Assembly (NCBI RefSeq): GCF_963675985.1
Contig: NZ_OY780958.1
Span: 1,984,001 to 2,048,000, forward strand
Length of the DNA: 64,000 bases
DNA from: an uncultured Roseibium sp.
GTDB lineage: Bacteria; Pseudomonadota; Alphaproteobacteria; Rhizobiales; Stappiaceae
Direction of reading: 5' to 3'
Shown: in pieces, positions 1 through 8,422 of the stretch
Position numbering within the stretch: position 1 is the first letter of the stretch
Layout of the letters: each line of letters opens with the position of its first letter
The notes under the pieces: generated by a model
What the model saw: the letters and a program-made list of their open reading frames with translations, nothing else
The model's database searches: none
Told to the model about the DNA's origin: nothing
Translations under genes and position numbers: made by a program

Positions 1-257
1 TTGACGTAACTGCCATCATCGACGGACAGGTCTCTCAGGGTGCCTGAAATACGCGCGCGTGCCGGAACATCGACCGCTGCCTGCACGGTTCCGTAAACGG
101 TCTTGGTGTCGGTCACGGTCTGGGGCTTGACCTGGAATTCCTCAGCCTGCGCGAGGCCGTTCATTGCGGCAACCGCAAGGACGAGCAGGGCTCCGAGCCT
201 TGTCACATTCCGAGAAAACCGGCGCTTCCCGGCCGGTTTGCTATCGCCATTTCGCAT
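1..257 (-). CDS. Periplasmic adaptor (membrane fusion) protein of an RND-type efflux system, N-terminal part
   Basis: The reading frame stays open from an ATG at 257 to the window edge, so only about 85 residues are visible and the C-terminus lies outside. AGGAG six bases upstream supports the start. The protein opens with a basic stretch and a hydrophobic segment ending NGLAQAEE, which looks like a signal peptide. It continues with KPQTVTDTKTVYGTVQAAVD and ARISGTLRDLSVDDGSYV, the pattern of the first beta-barrel strand and biotinyl-lipoyl-like hairpin of HlyD/AcrA adaptors. By family such proteins link an inner-membrane RND pump to an outer-membrane channel; the pump gene should follow beyond the left edge. 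An inverted repeat at 323-342 lies just upstream and probably controls it. The family call rests on a short N-terminus, so it is moderate. Confidence 0.6.
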   Translation of the reverse strand, partial: MRNGDSKPAGKRRFSRNVTRLGALLVLAVAAMNGLAQAEEFQVKPQTVTDTKTVYGTVQAAVDVPARARISGTLRDLSVDDGSYV

Positions 258-322
258 GCCAACTCCTGATCGCTTGTGCCGTTTTGCCCAGATAGACACT
301 CGAGCATTTTCACGCAAGAATT

Positions 323-342
323 AGTTTCATATATTTGAAACT
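323..342. promoter_or_regulatory. Inverted-repeat operator upstream of the adaptor gene
   Basis: AGTTTCA (323-329) and TGAAACT (336-342) form a perfect 7-bp inverted repeat around a TATATT spacer, in an AT-rich stretch 66 bp upstream of the adaptor ATG at 257. Size and symmetry fit the site of a TetR-type repressor, the usual regulator of RND pumps. No regulator gene is in the window, so the binder is inferred. Confidence 0.5.
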
Positions 343-416
343 TTCATAGCGCATTGATTTAACTCAGAAACAGCATTTTTTTCACGAACCGGCTCAGCTC
401 CCCCGAAACGCGATGC

Positions 417-788
417 TCATTCGGGCAACGCGTAAACCACCCTCAGACCGTACCCATGAACGGAATCACGCGCCCGCACGATGACCTGATCGAGGGTATC
501 CGGAATGCGGACCCCGCTCAATGAACGGGTAAAAGGCTGTTCATTTACATGGGGATGAGCCAGAATCCTCTCGCCGAGGATTTTGCCGTCCGGCGTCTCG
601 ATCCGCCACAAGTTGGCATAGTGATCCCAGCCTTCGTCCGCGTGGTGCAAGGTGACGTCGAAACGCCAGGTTCCGTCCGGGGCCCGCGTTGCTTCCACCT
701 TGACGACGCTGACTTCACCGGCACCGGACGACGTAGCGCCAAAAATCGCCGCCAATGCCAAAAGCCCCGCTCCAATCCTCTGACGCAT
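417..788 (-). CDS. Small secreted hypothetical protein
   Basis: I do not recognise the family. I chose the ATG at 788 because GAAGGGAAAAGG lies just upstream and because the protein then opens with MRQRIGAG followed by a hydrophobic stretch and an Ala/Gly-rich cleavage region, a clear signal peptide. The longer frame to 824 adds only an Arg-rich extension. The mature part (about 100 residues) reads as a compact beta domain with WRFDVTLHHADEGWDHYAN, LWRIETPDGKILGERILAHPH and IPDTLDQVIVRARDSVHGYG, and has no cysteines. The spacing of His, Trp and Asp residues resembles small periplasmic proteins found near cytochrome or metal genes, but that is only an impression. It stands alone between the adaptor gene and the divergent CDF transporter. 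Confidence 0.65.
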   Translation of the reverse strand: MRQRIGAGLLALAAIFGATSSGAGEVSVVKVEATRAPDGTWRFDVTLHHADEGWDHYANLWRIETPDGKILGERILAHPHVNEQPFTRSLSGVRIPDTLDQVIVRARDSVHGYGLRVVYALPE

Positions 789-917
789 TGCCTTTTCCCT
801 TCTTCGTCTTGAAACTGTTGGCATGCTTTTTTACCGATAACGGAACGGAATCAGGATTCACGACGTTGTCATCGATACGGCCTCATCGCCGTCCTGAACG
901 CTTACGGAGACAATTTG

Positions 918-1892
918 ATGGCCGGACATGGCTCAAAAAAAGTGATTTATGCCGCGCTTGCCGGCAATACGCTTATTGCAATCACCAAGTTCGCGGCCGC
1001 CGCCTACACCGGCTCCTCTGCCATGTTGTCGGAAGGCATCCACTCCATGGTGGACACGGGCAACCAGGGCCTTTTGCTCTACGGCATCAAAAAGTCCAAA
1101 CAACCGGCGGACAAGCAGCATCCCTTCGGCTATGGCGCGGAACTCTATTTCTGGTCCTTCGTGGTGGCTATCCTGATTTTTGCGGTCGGTTCCGGGGTAT
1201 CGATCTATGAAGGCATTCACAAGGTCCTAGATCCCCATCCCGTCTCTGACCCTTACATTGCCTATATCGTCCTCGCCCTTGCGATGGTTTTCGAGGGAGG
1301 AGCCTGGTGGATCGCCTACAAGGAATTCAACCGGGCCCGCGGCTCGAAAGGTTTCGCAAGAGCCATGCACGATTCCAAGGACCCCACCGTGTTCACGGTG
1401 CTGTTCGAGGACACGGCCGCGATGCTTGGCCTGGGCGTTGCCTTCATCGGTCTGCTCGGAGCCCAGTTCCTGAACATGCCCTGGCTCGACGGCGCCGCCT
1501 CTATTGCCATCGGCCTGATCCTGGCCGGAACGGCAATGCTGCTTGCCTATGAGACCAAGGGCCTGCTGATCGGCGAAGGTGCGTCTTCCGAAATCGTCAA
1601 CTCGATCAAGTCAATCGTCGATGCCGCTCCTGCCGTCCATTCCCTGAATGAGATCCGCACCCTGCATCGGGGGCCACAGGACATTCTGCTGGCGCTGTCG
1701 CTTGATTTCGAGGACGGCATCAATGTCGGGACAGTGGAAGACACGATCTACGCCCTGGAGATCGCGATCAAGAAGCAAAACCCCGCCGTGACCCGTCTGT
1801 TCATCGAGGTTCAGGCCAGGGAACACCACGCGGAAATGTTGAAGGCGGAACTGGAGCAGCGCGAGGCTGCACTGCCAACCAGCGACACCTAG
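918..1892 (+). CDS. Cation diffusion facilitator (CDF) family transporter
   Basis: This inner-membrane carrier of 324 aa is expected to export a divalent metal (Zn, Fe, Mn or Co) in exchange for protons. About six hydrophobic helices are visible. Helix 2 carries SEGIHSMVDTGNQ, in which the HxxxD metal site is intact. Helix 5 has the second site in LFEDTAAMLGLG, with E-D in place of the more common H-x-x-x-D. A soluble C-terminal ferredoxin-like domain (about 205-310) follows, with IRTLHRGPQDILLALSLDFED. The sequence leans toward the SLC30A9-like branch rather than classical FieF/ZitB. The ATG at 918 is preferred over the adjacent TTG at 915 because ACGGAGA sits seven bases upstream. Substrate cannot be read from the sequence. 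Confidence 0.9.
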   Translation: MAGHGSKKVIYAALAGNTLIAITKFAAAAYTGSSAMLSEGIHSMVDTGNQGLLLYGIKKSKQPADKQHPFGYGAELYFWSFVVAILIFAVGSGVSIYEGIHKVLDPHPVSDPYIAYIVLALAMVFEGGAWWIAYKEFNRARGSKGFARAMHDSKDPTVFTVLFEDTAAMLGLGVAFIGLLGAQFLNMPWLDGAASIAIGLILAGTAMLLAYETKGLLIGEGASSEIVNSIKSIVDAAPAVHSLNEIRTLHRGPQDILLALSLDFEDGINVGTVEDTIYALEIAIKKQNPAVTRLFIEVQAREHHAEMLKAELEQREAALPTSDT

Positions 1893-1959
1893 GCCTTCGG
1901 GCTCTCGGTTTTCAAAGCCGCGGTCGATACGTTAGCATCTTCTTCAAGGGGAGATCACC

Positions 1960-2292
1960 ATGACCGACGCCGAAGAAACAGCCAGAAATCGCCTGCTGGC
2001 AATGAAACAGGAGCTCGAAGCGCTCAGCGAGATGTCGGAAGGCGCCCGGGCAACCGTCGAACTCGACCAGCAGTCGGTCGGCCGCCTGTCGCGAATGGAT
2101 GCCCTGCAGGGACAGGCCATGGCGCAAGCCTCCGAACGCCAGCGAAGAACAGACCTGGTGCGGATAGAGGCGGCATTAAAGCGCCTGGATGACGGGGACT
2201 ACGGCTACTGCCTTGAATGCGGGGAAGAAATCGCCGCCAAGCGGCTGGAAATCGATCCTGCGGCGGCCCTGTGCATCACCTGCGCCAATTGA
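1960..2292 (+). CDS. DksA/TraR-family C4 zinc-finger protein
   Basis: A 110-residue cytoplasmic protein with a long helical, Glu-rich N-terminal part (residues 1-75) and a C-terminal C4 zinc finger, YCLECGEEIAAKRLEIDP followed by CITC. This is the DksA/TraR pattern. Members bind RNA polymerase through the secondary channel and modulate promoter response to ppGpp. It is shorter than DksA (about 150 aa) and lacks a long two-helix coiled coil with an obvious DxxDxA tip, so it is a DksA-like small paralogue rather than DksA itself. AGGGGAG lies upstream of the ATG. It follows the CDF gene by 67 bp and could share its transcript. Confidence 0.85.
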   Translation: MTDAEETARNRLLAMKQELEALSEMSEGARATVELDQQSVGRLSRMDALQGQAMAQASERQRRTDLVRIEAALKRLDDGDYGYCLECGEEIAAKRLEIDPAAALCITCAN

Positions 2293-2437
2293 CTATCCGT
2301 TCGGACGGTTTCGCTGACATTTCGTTACATTAAAGTGATTGATTTTCCGCGTGCAGTCCGGGCTATTTCAGACATATATTTTTGCGCCGTTGAAAATGCT
2401 TCACGGCGACAGTTTTTCACGCCGGACGGGGAAGTGA

Positions 2438-3616
2438 ATGGCAGCCTGGAGACAGTTAGCGCTCATCCTGATCGTATGTGTCGTAGCGGCGGGCCTTTGG
2501 GCCCGGTTCTATCCCGGAGCCGGCGATCAGCTCGACCGTTGGGGGGGCGACTGGCTTCCTTTTGAGACTGCCAAGGTTACGCAGGCTGGAGCCGGCGGGA
2601 AAAGAACAGGACGTGGCGGGCCGCGAGGCGTCGTGGCAACCGCTCCGGTCGTCGAGTTGACAATCAACGATCGACTTTCGGCAATCGGCACCGGCCGCGC
2701 CGCCCGCTCGGTGGAAGTCAGCCCCTTCAGCAGTGGTCGGCTAACCGACATACCGGTGAGATCCGGCGCGACTGTGACAAAAGGCCAAGTGCTTGCGAAG
2801 CTCGACTCCGATGCGGAGGAAATTGCTGCTGAACGGGCCGCGCTTGCGGTTCGCGACGCCGAAGCGCGTCTTGACCGGATGAAAGCCCTGCAAAGGACGA
2901 ATACGGTGACGGCCGTGCAGGTAACCGATGCCGAGTTGGTCGTCGACAACGCCCGCCTGCAATTGCGTGAAGCCAAGCTCGCCCTGTCGCGACGTGCCAT
3001 CGAAGCTCCGATCGCCGGGATTGTCGGAATTCTGCCGATTACCGCCGGCAATTACGTCACCACCCAGACTGTCATCGCGATGGTCGACGACCGTTCCGAA
3101 ATCCTCGTCGATTTCTGGATACCGGAACGGTATGCCTCCGCTGTTGCCGTCGACATGCCGTTGGTGGCCACATCGGTCGCCCGTCCCGGTGAGACTTTCG
3201 AGGGAAAAATCAGCGCGATCGACAACCACATCGATTCCACAAGCCGCACCCTTCAAGTGCAGGCGACTCTGCCGAACGTAGCCGACCGGCTGAGGGCCGG
3301 CATGTCCTTCCTGGTCGAGATGCGCTTTCCCGGTGATCAATATCCGGCCGTCAGTCCGCTCGCGGTGCAGTGGGGATCCGACGGCGCCTACGTCTGGGCG
3401 GTCCGGGACGGCAAAGCCGTACGCGTGCCCGTACAGATCGTGGAGCGCAATACCGACAGCGTGCTCGTGAATGCCAAGCTAACCACCGCAGACGAGGTCG
3501 TTACCGAAGGCCTGCACCTCGTTCGCCCGGGCGCCGAGCTGAACGTCGCCAATCAGGGAACAGCTCCCGCTCCGCCCTCTTCCGCGGAACCGGCAACGGC
3601 GGCCCAGGGTTCGTAG
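2438..3616 (+). CDS. RND efflux periplasmic adaptor (HlyD/MFP family)
   Basis: The 392-aa protein has one N-terminal membrane anchor (residues 6-24) and no lipobox. After a low-complexity linker (GGKRTGRGGPRG) come the lipoyl-like halves: FSSGRLTDIPVRSGATVTKGQVLAKLD and the return strand RRAIEAPIAGIVGILPITAGNYV. These flank a short alpha-hairpin (about 125-185). The beta-barrel and membrane-proximal domains follow, and the tail is Pro/Ala-rich. Such adaptors connect an RND pump to an outer-membrane factor. The pump gene begins 34 bp downstream, so the two form an operon. No TolC-type gene is present, so an unlinked channel is expected. GGGGAAG precedes the ATG. Confidence 0.92.
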   Translation: MAAWRQLALILIVCVVAAGLWARFYPGAGDQLDRWGGDWLPFETAKVTQAGAGGKRTGRGGPRGVVATAPVVELTINDRLSAIGTGRAARSVEVSPFSSGRLTDIPVRSGATVTKGQVLAKLDSDAEEIAAERAALAVRDAEARLDRMKALQRTNTVTAVQVTDAELVVDNARLQLREAKLALSRRAIEAPIAGIVGILPITAGNYVTTQTVIAMVDDRSEILVDFWIPERYASAVAVDMPLVATSVARPGETFEGKISAIDNHIDSTSRTLQVQATLPNVADRLRAGMSFLVEMRFPGDQYPAVSPLAVQWGSDGAYVWAVRDGKAVRVPVQIVERNTDSVLVNAKLTTADEVVTEGLHLVRPGAELNVANQGTAPAPPSSAEPATAAQGS

Positions 3617-3650
3617 TGATTGCGGCTCGTAACGCAGGTGAGGCTTTGAC

Positions 3651-6600
3651 ATGAATATCGGTCGCAGACCCGAACTCGGATTGACCGCACTTTTTGTCCG
3701 GCGGCCGGTGTTCGCCTTCGTCATCAACATGCTGATCGTGGTGGCCGGCCTGGCCGCCTTTTTCGGCGTGGAAATCCGCGAATTGCCCGATGTGGACCGG
3801 CCGGTCATCACCGTCAGGACCACCTACCCGTCCGCGGCAGCCGAGACGGTTGACCGGGAGCTGACCGGCGTGATCGAAGGTGCCGTTTCCCGTGTCTCGG
3901 GCGTCAAGTCGATCTCGTCCACGTCCTCCTACGGCGATAGTCGGGTCACGGTCGAATTCGCCGATGACGTCAACCTGGACACGGCGGCCTCCGACATGCG
4001 CGATGCGCTGGGACGTGTCGCCAATGACATCCCGGAAGATGCCGATCCATCCCGGATCATCAAGGCCGATGCCAATTCCTCGCCCGTCGTGCGGCTCGGA
4101 CTGACTTCGGACAGGACCTCTGTCGAGGACATGACAGTCCTTGTCGAGGATGAAATCTCCGATGCGCTTGCGGCCGTTCCCGGTGTTGCCGATGTTCAGG
4201 TTTATGGAGACCGCGAGAAGATTTTCCGCATCGACATCGACCAGGCCAAAATGGCGAGCCTCAATCTCACGATTGCCGACGTTGCCCAGGCGCTGTCCTC
4301 CATGGCCTTCGACACGCCGGCCGGCACTCTGACCAGCAGAGACCAGGATCTGATCGTCCGCGCGACCGCTTCGGTGAACACGCCGGATGCCTTTGAACGC
4401 ATGATCATCAATCGCCGGGCCCGGCTCGGAGACTTCGCGACCGTAACGTTGGGGCCGGATCTCGGCCAGTCGCAACTCAGGGCGAACGGCAAGTCCGGGA
4501 TCGGCATGGGCATCGTCCGTGCGGCCCAGTCAAACACGCTGGAAATCTCCGAAGGGGTTCGCGCAGCGGCAGCGCGTATCCAGGAAAACCTGCCCGAAGG
4601 CATGACGATCGAGGTCACCAGCGACGATGCGACCTTCATCAACGGTTCGATCCACGAAGTCGAAATCGCGCTCATCATCTCTGTCAGCGTCGTGTTGCTG
4701 ATCATCTACCTGTTTCTGTGGGACTGGCGGGCCACCCTCATTCCCGGCGTGTCCATGCCGGTGGCCCTGATCGGGACGCTCGCGGCGATTTATCTCGCAG
4801 GCTTTTCAGTCAATATCCTGACCCTTCTTGCCCTGGTTCTGGCGACCGGCCTTGTCGTCGATGATGCGATCGTGGTTCTGGAAAACATCGTCCGACGGCG
4901 CAACGAAGGTATCGGCCCGCGGGCAGCCGCCGTGCTCGGCACCGACGAGGTCTTCTTTGCCGTGATCGCGACGACAGCGACCCTCGTTGCCGTTTTCGTG
5001 CCGCTTTCCTTCCTTCCCGGACAGACCGGCGGACTGTTCCGCGAATTCGGCTTCGTTCTGGCCATCGCCGTTTTCCTTTCGTCCATCGTGGCGCTGTCGC
5101 TGTGCCCGATGCTGGCATCGCGGATCCTCAAATCCGGGACCGATCACTCCGGGCATCGCGGGTTGACCGGCAGCCTCGGCCGCGCCCTTTCCGCACTTTA
5201 CCGGCGCAGCCTGCACGCCTGCCTCGACGCTCCCCTGGTCGTGGTCGCGGTCTCGATCCTTTTTGCGGCAGCCGCAGGGCTGATGTTTCCCATGTTGAAA
5301 TCGGAGCTGACCCCGCCGGAAGACCGGTCCCTGGCCTTCCTGCGGATTTCGGCGCCGGAAGGTGTCAGCCTCGACTATCTGTCTAACCAGATACAGACCA
5401 TCGAAGAGCTTCTGCAGCCCTTCCGCGATGCGGGTGAAGTCGATAGCACCTTTTCCGTCGGCGGCTGGAGAGGGTCTTCCAATCAGGGGTTCATGGTGTT
5501 GCGCCTTGCGCCCTGGGAGGAGCGCAGCCGGTCGCAGCAGCAGATCGTCTCGGACATCAATGCCCTGGTGCGAAACGTGCCGGGTGTCCGCGCCTTCGTC
5601 TTCCAGCCCAACAGCCTCGGAATTCGGGGCGCCGGTTCCGGCCTTCAATTCGCGATCGCCGGAAACAATTACGCAGAACTGGGCGAAACGGCCGCTCGCG
5701 TCGTGGCCGAGATGGAAAAGGATCCCCGGTTCCGGCAGGCCAGGCTAACGAGCGAAGCCACCAAGCCGCAGCTTTCGGTCTCGATCGACCGCGAGCGCGC
5801 ATCGGACCTCGGGATCGATATCAACGGCCTGGGAACGGCGATGCAAGCCATGCTTGACGGCCGCAAGATCGGCCAAGTGTTCATCGACGATCGGGCCTTC
5901 GACGTGAAATTCGTCTCCACGACGAATCCGATCAACGACCCGACCGATCTGGAAAACATCTTCATCAAGACCGGTGACGGGCGTTTCGTACCTGTCTCGA
6001 CAATCGCAAGCCTGGTCGAAAAGGCCGTTCCGCCGTCTCTTTCCAGAGAACAGCAGATGCGCGCGGTGGGAATTACCTCCGGACTGGCGCCCGATTTTGC
6101 GCTCGGGGAAGCCTACAAGGTTGCTCAGGAGATCGCGGAACCGCTTCTGCCGCCCGGCTCCCGCATCATTCCGCTTGCCGAAACGGCAACGCTCGGCGAG
6201 CAATCGTCGAGCATGGCGCGAACCTTCGGCTTTGCGATCGTTATCATCCTGCTGGTGCTCGCAGCCCAGTTCGAGAGTTTCATCAGCGCCCTGATCATCA
6301 TGGCAACCGTGCCGCTCGGCCTCGCCTGCGCGGTCTTCGCCATGCTTCTGACCGGCACAACGCTCAACGTCTACAGCCAGATCGGGCTCGTCCTGCTGGT
6401 GGGCATTATGGCCAAGAACGGCATTCTGATCGTGGAATTCGCAAACCAGTTGCGCGACCGGGGTCAGGGGGTCCGCGAAGCGATCGAGAATGCCTCCAAT
6501 GTCCGGCTCAGGCCCGTTATGATGACCATGATCTGTACCATCGTCGGCGGCGTGCCGCTGATCATGGCGGCCGGTGCCGGAGCCGAAGCCCGCATCGCGC

Positions 6601-6773
6601 TCGGTTGGGTGATTGTCGGCGGCCTCGGCCTGGCGACGCTGTCGACCCTGTTCCTGACGCCGGTCGCCTATCTGCTGCTTGGGCGCTTCGTGACACCAAG
6701 GGCGGAAGAGGAAGAACGGCTGCACAAGGAAATCGACGCAGCCAATTCCCTGGACGCCACGCCGGGAGAATAA
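3651..6773 (+). CDS. RND multidrug efflux permease (HAE1/AcrB family)
   Basis: At 1040 aa this is full length for an AcrB/MexF-type proton-driven drug exporter. The N-terminus FVRRPVFAFVINMLIVVAG is the typical first helix. It is followed by a large periplasmic loop, helices 2-6 around residues 335-490 with ALVLATGLVVDDAIVVLEN (the paired Asp residues of the proton relay), a second periplasmic loop, and helices 8-12 from about 855 with IGLVLLVGIMAKNGILIVEF (relay Lys). The short form without an outer-membrane factor resembles alphaproteobacterial 'MexW/AcrB-like' pumps that work with one adaptor. AGGTGAGG upstream supports the start. It ends 11 bp from the convergent GNAT gene. Substrate is unknown. 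Confidence 0.95.
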   Translation: MNIGRRPELGLTALFVRRPVFAFVINMLIVVAGLAAFFGVEIRELPDVDRPVITVRTTYPSAAAETVDRELTGVIEGAVSRVSGVKSISSTSSYGDSRVTVEFADDVNLDTAASDMRDALGRVANDIPEDADPSRIIKADANSSPVVRLGLTSDRTSVEDMTVLVEDEISDALAAVPGVADVQVYGDREKIFRIDIDQAKMASLNLTIADVAQALSSMAFDTPAGTLTSRDQDLIVRATASVNTPDAFERMIINRRARLGDFATVTLGPDLGQSQLRANGKSGIGMGIVRAAQSNTLEISEGVRAAAARIQENLPEGMTIEVTSDDATFINGSIHEVEIALIISVSVVLLIIYLFLWDWRATLIPGVSMPVALIGTLAAIYLAGFSVNILTLLALVLATGLVVDDAIVVLENIVRRRNEGIGPRAAAVLGTDEVFFAVIATTATLVAVFVPLSFLPGQTGGLFREFGFVLAIAVFLSSIVALSLCPMLASRILKSGTDHSGHRGLTGSLGRALSALYRRSLHACLDAPLVVVAVSILFAAAAGLMFPMLKSELTPPEDRSLAFLRISAPEGVSLDYLSNQIQTIEELLQPFRDAGEVDSTFSVGGWRGSSNQGFMVLRLAPWEERSRSQQQIVSDINALVRNVPGVRAFVFQPNSLGIRGAGSGLQFAIAGNNYAELGETAARVVAEMEKDPRFRQARLTSEATKPQLSVSIDRERASDLGIDINGLGTAMQAMLDGRKIGQVFIDDRAFDVKFVSTTNPINDPTDLENIFIKTGDGRFVPVSTIASLVEKAVPPSLSREQQMRAVGITSGLAPDFALGEAYKVAQEIAEPLLPPGSRIIPLAETATLGEQSSSMARTFGFAIVIILLVLAAQFESFISALIIMATVPLGLACAVFAMLLTGTTLNVYSQIGLVLLVGIMAKNGILIVEFANQLRDRGQGVREAIENASNVRLRPVMMTMICTIVGGVPLIMAAGAGAEARIALGWVIVGGLGLATLSTLFLTPVAYLLLGRFVTPRAEEEERLHKEIDAANSLDATPGE

Positions 6774-6783
6774 GCCGGCGCGG

Positions 6784-7506
6784 TCAGCCAGAGACCATCG
6801 GGTCTTTCATGTGGAGCAGCGGTTCGGTGAGGCTGGAAAGCGATACCTTCTGACTGCCATCCGCCCGGAAATTGTCGGGACTGAGATAGGTTTCGAATGC
6901 TTGGGAAAGAGCCGGCCACTCCTTGTCGATCGCCGCAAACCAGGCGGTATCCCGATTACGCCCTTTTACGACCGTCGCCTGCCTGAAAATGCCCTCATAA
7001 GATAGCCCGAGCCTCTGGGCCGCCCGCCGCGATCCCGCGTTGAGCGCGTTGCATTTCCATTCATAGCGCCGATAGCCGGCCTCGAAAGCCCATTTCATCA
7101 TCAGATACATGGCTTCGGTCGCAGCCACCGATTTCTGCAGAAGCGGCGAGAAATTGATGTGGCCGACCTCAATCGATCCGTCTTTCGGGCTGATGCGCAG
7201 GAAACTGGCGACGCCGCAGACGAGCTTCTTATCGAGGCGTTCAATGGCGAAGAAATAGGGATCGTTCTTTCCTTCGAAATTTCTCACCCAGCCCTCGAAT
7301 TCGTCCAGGGTGTCGAAGGGACCGTACGGCAGGTAGTCCCAGATGCGCCCTTCCCGATCGGTCTGGAAGGCTTTGAGCAGCGGTTCGGCATGCGCCTCTG
7401 CTGACATTGGCTTCAGAATGGCATGGTTGCCAGTCAGACAAAGATCAACCGGAGCGGCCGGCACCTGCCAGCCGGTAAGGTCTTCTGATAAATCCCTGGT
7501 CACCAC
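6784..7506 (-). CDS. GNAT-family N-acetyltransferase (RimJ/RimL type)
   Basis: This 240-residue protein carries the GNAT fold: beta-strand ILKPMSAEAHAEPLLKAF near residue 30, PYFFAIERLDKKLVCGVASFLRI, IEVGHINFSPLLQKSVAATEAMYLMMKWAFEAG with the acetyl-CoA region, and YEWKCNALNAGSRRAAQRLGLSYEG. The last block (N-x-x-S-x-x-A-x-x-x-G-F/L) is the RimJ/RimL signature. The family acetylates N-termini or amino groups of proteins and small molecules; the substrate here is open. The frame begins with two GTG codons (7506 and 7503), with AGGA just upstream. The next ATG is inside the domain, so a GTG start is likely. Confidence 0.85.
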   Translation of the reverse strand: MVTRDLSEDLTGWQVPAAPVDLCLTGNHAILKPMSAEAHAEPLLKAFQTDREGRIWDYLPYGPFDTLDEFEGWVRNFEGKNDPYFFAIERLDKKLVCGVASFLRISPKDGSIEVGHINFSPLLQKSVAATEAMYLMMKWAFEAGYRRYEWKCNALNAGSRRAAQRLGLSYEGIFRQATVVKGRNRDTAWFAAIDKEWPALSQAFETYLSPDNFRADGSQKVSLSSLTEPLLHMKDPMVSG

Positions 7507-7565
7507 GCGTCCTGTCTTTCACCAATCCATTCCAGGACAGGAACCGGTCCCGTCCGGACGACTGT

Positions 7566-8284
7566 TCAGAAATGTGCCCTGTAGTCTTCCTTGCTCACCC
7601 AATCGTTCACAATTCGATCCGCAAGCAAGGGAGCGGCCCTGCCTTCATCAAGAAGATGATTTGACAGGTCCGGATTGGCATAAGCCTCGTTCAGAATACC
7701 CTTCGAAAAATCGATCGTTTCCAGGGTTATGTCGATGTAATAGACACCCAGTTTCCGGGCGAGGCTCTGCAGCCGGCTATTGTAAACCAAAGTCAGCGCT
7801 GTCCTTTGATATTGCGACGCCTTCACTTCCGCGCGCGCGCCTTTCAGACCTTCCTATCGGCATCATCGGGAATGGTCGGCAGGACACTTCCGAAGATGCA
7901 GACCCGCTCCGGTTCGTATTTCGGCAAAATGTAACTGGTGACGAATTTCTCGTAATTTTTCAACGACCGCTCGAGCTGATCGAAAATGGAGACCTTTTTC
8001 TGTTGCGCGAGGTACCAGAATACGAAACCGCAATCGACCTCACCCAACATGATTCCGACATAGTCGTATTTTCCCTCTTCAAGGTCCATGAGTTGTTCCT
8101 TGAAGATATCCATGCCGTCGAAACTCGCATTCGGATTGACGGCACCTTGAGGCGTAACGCCGCCCACGCACAGGACGTCGATCTCGAGTTCTCTGTTGTC
8201 CGGAATGTTGTCGAACTGGTACTGAACGGCGACACCGTTCAGCTGTTGGACATAAATATCGCCAAGCAACAGCAATCGACTCAT
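7566..8284 (-). pseudogene. SGNH-like protein split by a frameshift
   Basis: Two adjacent frames read as one protein. The first (8284-7844, 146 aa) has the SGNH-like opening MSRLLLLGDIYVQQL and a block III-like MLGEVDCGFVFWYL, and ends VLPTIPDDADRKV before TGA. The second (open from 7853 to 7566) continues with QRTALTLVYNSRLQSLARKLG and GVYYIDITLE, the normal third segment of such proteins, and ends RIVNDWVSKEDYRAHF. A one-base change between 7845 and 7856 would join them. The usual catalytic Ser of GDS is Ile (GDI), so even a restored protein may not be a hydrolase. Similar proteins occur in glycan or methyltransferase clusters. It may be a recent pseudogene, a sequencing error, or two interacting products. 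Confidence 0.6.
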
Positions 8285-8422
8285 TTCGCTACCCTTTGCC
8301 TATGTGTCGAAACAAGCAAACCTAGTCATCCCTGTCGCCGTGGGCATCAGAGCGGCCGCCTTGTATTAATCCAACATATTGTCTGGATGAAATTGCTGGA
8401 ACCGGCTGGCTCCTCCGACGTC

